Of a stretch of 64,000 nt of DNA, positions 58,017 to 64,000 are shown piece after piece. How positions within the stretch are numbered: position 1 is the stretch's first letter; every line of letters begins with the position of its first letter. The notes under the pieces were generated by a model that searched no databases, had not been told where the DNA came from, and saw only the letters and a list, made by a program, of their open reading frames with translations. Source of the DNA: Nissolia schottii (lineage: Eukaryota; Streptophyta; Magnoliopsida; Fabales; Fabaceae); contig QANU01047209.1 in assembly GCA_003254905.1 (NCBI GenBank), positions 47,599 to 111,598 on the forward strand. The letters are read 5' to 3'. Both the position numbers and the translations under genes were made by a program.

Positions 58017-60659
58017 TGACACACACTAAAACGTCATTAATTTCAGTACCCGATCAAATAATAATTTATAAAATTAAATTAACCCCAAAAACGTAGTAAA
58101 GGGGGCTAACCTAGGTTGTCTCTCAAGGAAGCAATTAAAACCAATTAAAAGTTTAACTAAATTGGGGGGGGGGGTTGAATTGATTGAATTGAAATTAAAA
58201 GAAAATTAAAACAAATAAATAAACAATGATAAAAGGCAATATCCTGCATACGGCGTTTCTAGATCAAGGATTAATTGTCATTAGTTCCTAATTAATTATT
58301 CATAGGAGGGGATGTTGTTTATTAGTTGAAATCTCTAACTAATACGCAATTCACTTAAGGGACTACGATTGTCAATCCCTTAAGTATTTATTAATATAGG
58401 AATTAAAACTAAGATCTCAGTATTTAAAACCCATATTAATTATGTCCCAATTGCACAATCTAATTAAATCTAATTAGTTCCCCAAAAAGTTTCCAAATCC
58501 TAAATCAATAAATCCTACAATTGTCAAGATCTATCAACCTAGAATTAACCCTAACCAATAACATGCGATCGTTATATTACTAATTAGGGGCGGAATAAAT
58601 CATGCATAAACATTAAGCATAAGAACCTCTAATTAATCATAATCTAGAGTTACCGCATGCAAGATATTAAGAAAACTACCCCTCCATGGATGGAGGATAA
58701 ATGCTCATAATAAATAAAAATAAGAAGAGTGTAGAAAATAACGGAGAATTAAAATAACAACACCTGAATTAGAGAACGAAAGAAATTCACAAATAGTTGA
58801 GAGCTTGCGTTGTCAATGCGAGTGCTCCAACAATCCTTGAAGAACTAATCCCTAAGCACTACTAACATAAACCTAAAGTGCATAAAATAAAAGGGAAAAG
58901 TGCAGAAAATAAAAGTGGAGGTTGAGTATGAAGTTGTCTCCCAAGTTGTTGAGAGAGGATTTCTATTTATAGAGGATTGACACAAAGTGGAAGTAAATCC
59001 CGCACTTTCAGCACAATAGTTAGTAAAATCGCGATAACTTTGGTTACGGATGTCGGATTGAGGTGATTCAATTCAACTAAAGCTAAGAGATAGATATACA
59101 ACTTTGTAGTTGACGTCAAATTGAGATTCAATATCCATTCTGGCGCAAAATTCGTGGCAAAGTCAGCGTTAAAAAATCATCAGCAAATTTTTGACCAAAT
59201 CTTTTTGAATTTGAATTCAATCTTGCATTTATTGGTCCAAATATTCTCTTCAAATCTCTTTTTCAAAATTTATATCTTATAAAATCTCCTTCAAATCTTT
59301 AATGATCCTCTTGACAATTTATTTTCTGCAATTAAAATAGAAAACTAAAAAAGAACAAAAGAAATCTACACATTAATTTCTAAAATAAAATAATGCTTAA
59401 ACTTGGATTTTTCTCAATTTCTCACAAAAGAGGATAATGTACAAGACACATTAATTAAAGGGTTAATTAAGTTTTTAGCCCCTGTAAAATGAGAAAGTTT
59501 GGTTTAAGTCCCCCAGCAGAGATTTTAGTCCCTATAAATTTTGGTAGTTTGATTTTGGTCCCTATGGACGTTTGGGAACTGACAGTGATGACGTGTCAGT
59601 TAACGCCGCGGACGTGGCGTGCCACGTGGACTCACCACGTGGCATAACCTGTTTTGTTACTTTGACCCATGAACCCGGTACATATATGACCCAACCTGGT
59701 TTTTTTTATAAAAAAAATAATTTTGAATCCCTAAATCCCCAAATCTGAATTCCCACCCCCAAAATATATGACCCATCCGTCGCCATCTGTGGACTTGCTC
59801 ACCCAAACCATCGTCTTCCCCAAGACCGCCGTCGTCGTCACCGTCGCGTGTCTTCCCTCTCCTCTCCTTCGTCCGGCGTCCCTCTCTCTCGTTCCAACAG
59901 CCCTTTTAAGCCGCCACCCACCGCGACCCCAGAAAGGTAAGGGAATCCCTCTTCTCTCTCACTTTGCCTTATGTTTCTGTGACTTACACTTTCTTTCTCA
60001 CTTTGCTTTCCTCGTCTCTCTCACTTTCTTTTTCACTTTTTCATGAATATCAGAAGAGAGAGAGGGTCACGGTGATGACGAGAGACAGATGAGAGTGAGG
60101 GTCACGGTGATGACAAGAGACAGACAAGAGAGAGGGTCGCGGACGATGGACGATAGAGAGAACGAAGAAGAGAGGTCATCATGACGGCAGGCGTGCGGAG
60201 GACGTCGGTGGTTTGGGGGAAAAAGAGAGGAGCAAGGGGCAGGGGAAACATTGGTTGTTTGTGTTTGGGGATTTCACGATTGGAAAATTGGGTCATGGGT
60301 AGGTAGATTAGGTTTTGGGTAATTGGGGTTTTTTCTTTAAAAAAAATCAAAACAGGTTGGACCATCGGTCAAAATAAGTGAACAGGGCTATGCCACGTGG
60401 CGAGTCCACGTAGCACGCCACGTCCGCGGCGTTAACTGACACGTCATCACCGTCAGTTCCCAAACGTCCACTGGGACCAAAATCAAACTACCAATATTTA
60501 CGGGGACTAAAATCTCTACTGAGGGACTCAAACCAAACTTTCTCATTTTACAGGGACTAAAAACTTAATTAACCCTTAATTAAACATTAAAACCACACAT
60601 TTTTAGTATGCAATGTTCAATTATAGAATAATAAAATAGGGTACAAAATCCACCTATCA
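58017..60659 (-). mobile_element. Solo LTR (family C), nested in B2, with MULE inside
   Basis: Exact target duplication ATGAG (58012-58016 and 60660-60664). On the minus strand it starts TGATAGGTGGATTTTGTACC and ends GTGTGTCA. TATA box (CTATAAATAGA on the minus strand) at about 58970. Without the MULE and its duplication it is about 1.5 kb. It has no internal coding region. Confidence 0.9.
59460..60575. mobile_element. Possible Pack-MULE with ~200-bp TIRs, nested in LTR C
   Basis: Exact 9-bp target duplication TTAATTAAA (59451-59459 and 60576-60584). The termini GGGTTAATTAAGTTTTTAG are inverted at both ends. The TIRs extend for about 200 bp, including GTTAACGCCGCGGACGTGGC and its complement. 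The interior 59760-60060 is GC-rich and codes one 92-codon frame (MTHPSPSVDLLTQTIVFPKT...). It has a splice-donor-like CAGAAAGGTAAGG at about 59931, as in a gene's first exon. This could be captured host sequence. Source gene not recognised. Confidence 0.87.
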
Positions 60660-62169
60660 ATGAGGTGAGGGGGGAGCTCTATTTATAGGAGGAGAGACGG
60701 GTCGGTCCCTTTCTGGCCCAAAAGGTTTCAGATTAGGGTTTTTGGTTAACTCTGTGTCGCTGCAACGCGTCCCTCATCTTGTGTCGTTTTAGCGTACTTC
60801 TGAGAGAAAAAAACTTAGGTCTTCACATTAGACTTGCCAATTCACTCAAGAGCTTGAAAGGTTCCACTTTTAATGAGACTATTTGCTCCAATTCTTTTTA
60901 TTCTTTTTCTCTCATTCCTCTGTCCATGCGAAAGCAATGCCTCCACATAGAGTGTCAGGAGCTCCCAACGTTAGTTCTCCTTAGCGGTCAACCATTTCCT
61001 AGTAAATGGTTTTCCTCATGATCTATTTTCAGACCATGTATTATTATTTTTAGAAATTATTTATTTATGCATATTTTATGAAATCCTAGAAGGTGGAACT
61101 TAGTATTTTGTTTTAGGTATTTATGAAGTTAGTTATTATTTAGGAATTTCCCTATTTATGAAAGTAGTTAATTTATGAAGTTATTTATGAAACTATTTTT
61201 AGAAACTCATGGAAACTATTTTAGAACTACATGGGACAATATATTTAATTGCATTAAGTATGCCATGCTACATGTGTATGATATTTATGAATTAAGTCAT
61301 GTTAAGTTATCAGTTATCGGTTATGTTATCATATTCATGTTATATCATGTTGTGTTGTTTAAATTATTTCCATGGGAGTTATGTCTAGGATAGAATTATA
61401 ATTCAACAATAACCTACGTTGACCCTAGTACGCCTTGTACAATCGCAACTTAGAATAGGATTCATGTATATTTAAGGCAATATCGTGAAGCCTGGACGTG
61501 GCAGCCCGTGATGCCCGGTGTCATGTGTCACATATAATGTATAATGTATCATGTCATGTACATTAGGGCAAGACCATCAAGCCCATACATTTCAGGAATA
61601 ACTAAACCGTAAGCTCAGATTGTATATCTGGAGAACTCCCTACTTGTTATGTTTTCAAACGCTTTTATGCACTATGTATTATTATATAAAATGTTTTAAT
61701 GATTGTTATTATATTATGTATTGCATTTGCATGTCATGTTTTCAAAATATCTCACGTCGTCATGAGGGTGGTCATTCGCTGAGGCTCTCCCTAAAGTTCT
61801 ACCCCTCAACCTCCCCCTTCAGTTATAAGTTAAGATGAACAAGTCGCAGCGACGTCATGATTCAAGAGTCAACAGTCACCTTAAGGTGAAGCTATCTACA
61901 GGACATGTTAGTTTTATTTTATTTTGTAATCGAGTTGGAGTCTAAAGTACTCCAATCATATACAAGCAGGATGTTCGAACCAGTCGCGTATTTTATCATG
62001 TATATTGATGTTCATTGTAAAAGAGTTTATGTTTATTCAGAAAATGAAGGTTTTTATTTGTGTTTAATTAAAATCAAAGTGCATTTTTTTTTTACAAAAA
62101 GCATTTTTAAGAGGCTTCCGTAAGGGAACTAGGCCCTTTCTTGCTGGTAATGACTTTTAGGTCGTTACA

Positions 62170-63436
62170 CTCAGTCGACTCATCATCCACGTTGGCATCC
62201 ACATATGGTTGTTGCTGCTGCTAAGGAGCTTGGGCTCGTCATCCATCAGACTATCAAAGTCCTTGATATCAAAGTCATCGAGGTCTTTGTACTATCGTCG
62301 GGATGCATGTGTCTCTCCCTTCCTACTAACTGGTAGTGTATGCCAGTTTGGAGCGAGAGTTGGGACTACAACTAGAGGTGGCACTTCTAGAGCGTCGTCA
62401 AAAACATTTGCTGGCAAGGCCCTCAGTGTTGGCTCAATATCCTCCACAACAAACTATAGAAACTTCTGTGTCGAGGACCCATACCACTGAAAGTACTAGA
62501 GTGAGGGCCTGAAGTTTGCAGAAAGGGAGTATGAGACTATCCTATTTGTGCACATATCCCAAGTCTCATGCCATCTAGCATGAAATACACGCCAGTTGGT
62601 CCCCTCACCCCCCTGACGTCCTTCGAGTGTAGGCAGTTGATGTCAATCTATATCCAAGGTATCCATTGGGCACCATTTAACTGTTGAACCACATGGTTTG
62701 TGTTGTGCTTCTCAACTATTGTGAAGTAGATAAGGGCGGTATTTGATACCCATATCGCTTGCTCGTTGTATACCCACCTAGGTATCGCTACATTCACATT
62801 TGGCTCATTATACGGCATCTAAATAAACTGCAAAATTAAAATAAAACATTAAATGAACTGATAATTGGAAGAAAGGTAATTTGTTTGGCTTACCTTATAT
62901 ACGCAAAGCTGGCCAAGCTACCCACGATAAACAACCAGTTGATCATTCGTTGGCTTAGTAGTTATCTTACCATAACGTCATTTGCACAACAAAAATACAA
63001 TTTTGTGTTGGAAATTAATAATTCACATACATTAATATTCATCAACTAAAAAAATAAACTAAAACATTTATCGTGCGTACCTGCAGCCAACGGGAACATA
63101 GTAAGTCCATCGAGACGAGTTAGCTAGGGCATTCTTATCCATGCCCATATGTGAAACAGCATAACACAACCTCCAAACTCAGTCACAGTGAATTTGGTAG
63201 TGTGGCACAACTCCCGATATGGAGTTACCAGGACTGTTGACCCCCAATGGTATGTCCCCATCTTTGTCAAGTCCTCAAGCAGTGGGAGAAACTTCAGGTG
63301 CACCCGATTCCTCGATTTGTCATACAAGAGGAACCCTTCAATCATGAACAGAATATACATCCGGGTGCACCGCATAATTGTCAGCTTGTCTGCCTGCCCC
63401 TGTCAATACAATCAAAGGTACATGATCTGGACCCAC
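62170..63436 (-). pseudogene. Plant mobile domain (PMD) protein fragment, broken
   Basis: The minus strand from about 63400 reads ADKLTIMRCTRMYILFMIEG, FLLYDKSRNRVHLKFLPLLE, DLTKMGTYHWGSTVLVTPYR and ELCHTTKFTVTEFGGCVMLF, then WAWIRMP and a stop at 63124-63126. This is the aminotransferase-like plant mobile domain (usual text RVHL-YLPLL, WGSAVLA-LYRELC, GGC-LLLQ-WAW-R). Later pieces follow after an intron-like gap: 62895-62960 (TKPTNDQLVVYRG, stop) and 62490-62825 (MPYNEPNVNVAIP, EQAIWVSNTALIYFTIVEKH). Several stops occur. The 5' end is cut by LTR A3 at 63437 and the 3' side by D2 at 62169. PMD genes are often carried by MULE- or gypsy-type transposons, so the host may itself be mobile DNA. 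Confidence 0.72.
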
Positions 63437-63486
63437 TGATAAGTGCAATATTTTGGTGTTTTAATAGGTTAGAATGACACTTATAT
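63437..63486 (+). mobile_element. LTR (family A) start, copy A3, interrupted by E2
   Basis: TGATAAGTGCAATATTTTGG and the AATAGGTTA-AATGACACTTAT phrase match the first 50 bases of A1. The element is then interrupted by LTR E2 at 63487 and must resume beyond the window, if at all. It is inserted in, or truncates, the PMD fragment. Confidence 0.65.
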
Positions 63487-64000
63487 TGTAACATCCCGCT
63501 TTTTCCCTTAGCAAAGGTTTTCCAAATTAAATAGGAGAAATAAGGTCTTGAACAATTTTATAAATTAAAATGTTTGTAGAATAAATTCTGCTCGGTTTAG
63601 GACAATTCTGCAGACACTTAAACGAATTCTTTGTGTCTTTCAAGTGCAACGGTGTATCTAAGGTATCTGTAAAATATATGGTTATGGAGAAAAGTTCTCA
63701 AATACCTTAGATTAATTCAATTCTTACCCAAGAAAAAATTTGTAGATCACAAGAACGTGATCAGGATATTTTTCGGAGGACCGTACGCGAAGTACCGGAA
63801 CCGGAAACAATAAAAACCTGATCAAAATTGATCTGCCGGGACTCTTAAATTTTTGGCCACAAAAATTGGCCAAGAAACAGCCCATGCACGGCCAAGACAA
63901 GGCCCAAATGGCCAAATTCATGAAACTTCATCTTTGACTAGTCATAAGTGCACAAATGACCATTTTACCCTTGGCTTCTCAAGGAAGCTTTCCTTGGCTT
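63487..64000 (+). mobile_element. LTR (family E) copy E2, cut by the window end
   Basis: Starts TGTAACATCCCGCTTTTTCC and matches E (minus, 51284-54461) through the CACAAGAACGTGATC-type and TTGATCTGCCGGGA segments. The remaining part is outside the window, so whether it is solo cannot be told. Confidence 0.75.

Larger units (their letters stand above)
54861..60827 (+). mobile_element. Solo LTR (family B), copy B2, nested in D2
   Basis: Exact target duplication TTAGA (54856-54860 and 60828-60832). Starts TGTCACACCCCAAC, ends AGGTCTTCACA. The left D2 piece (ending GAGTGTTTAGA) and right D2 piece (TTAGACTTGCCAATTC) rejoin across it, as comparison with D1 shows. It contains solo LTRs A2 and C. 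Without them its length is about 1.9 kb, matching B1. Confidence 0.9.
54685..62169 (-). mobile_element. Solo LTR (family D), copy D2, carrying four nested elements
   Basis: On the minus strand it starts TGTAACGACCTAAAAGTC (62169) and ends GGGGTCATCACA (54685). Flanks CTCGG (54680-54684) and CTCAG (62170-62174) are a target duplication with one mismatch. It is homologous to D1 (5858-7900). Only about 1.5 kb is family D sequence; the rest is LTR B2 and its contents. It inserted into the PMD-type sequence. Confidence 0.83.

Overview
This is a plant nuclear window, most likely from a legume (Fabaceae, possibly phaseoloid). Three things point there: a histone H2A.X with a plant promoter, a gibberellin receptor GID1 with the plant intron, and a dense mix of plant transposons. 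The species is not determined. The window is AT-rich and gene-poor. Two genes look intact: histone H2A.X (minus, 1018-1546) and GID1 (plus, 44069-45184). Everything else that resembles coding sequence is a broken or captured fragment, or transposon sequence.

Layout. 0-2 kb holds H2A.X and its S-phase type promoter. 3.4-5.4 kb holds a foldback element, a truncated SINE and a segment with a diverged copy at 16.4-18.5 kb. 5.7-14.4 kb looks like an exploded host or captured locus. It has a CT-rich leader, a large LTR carrying a nested SINE, a 3.8-kb LTR element (which holds a solo LTR and a piece of a U-box/ARM-repeat gene), a MITE, and then exon pieces of nicotinate phosphoribosyltransferase and of a DUF89 phosphatase. 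14.4-21.4 kb carries two CACTA-type ends and a long foldback element. 21.8-24.4 kb is a degenerate minisatellite with a higher-order period. 24.6-29.6 kb has a MITE, a short tandem-motif element and a SINE. 29.8-33.6 kb is an LTR with a second solo LTR inside it. 34-42 kb is mostly anonymous AT-rich sequence. 42.2-43.1 kb is a MULE-like element just upstream of GID1. 48.2-49.5 kb is a dead Ty1/copia 3' end.

The last 13 kb is a tower of nested insertions in a decayed plant-mobile-domain (PMD) gene. Solo LTR E lies at 51284-54461. Solo LTR D2 (54685-62169) contains solo LTR B2 (54861-60827). B2 contains solo LTR A2 (56421-57843) and solo LTR C (58017-60659). C contains a MULE (59460-60575). Most boundaries were set by finding target-site duplications by eye, so the order of insertion can be read directly.

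The two intact genes show no sign of working together. I found no clear new biological system. The most informative structures are the nested solo-LTR tower, the gene-fragment captures (NAPRT with DUF89; U-box/ARM in an LTR element; a possible Pack-MULE) and the higher-order minisatellite. LTR family letters (A-E) are labels used only here.
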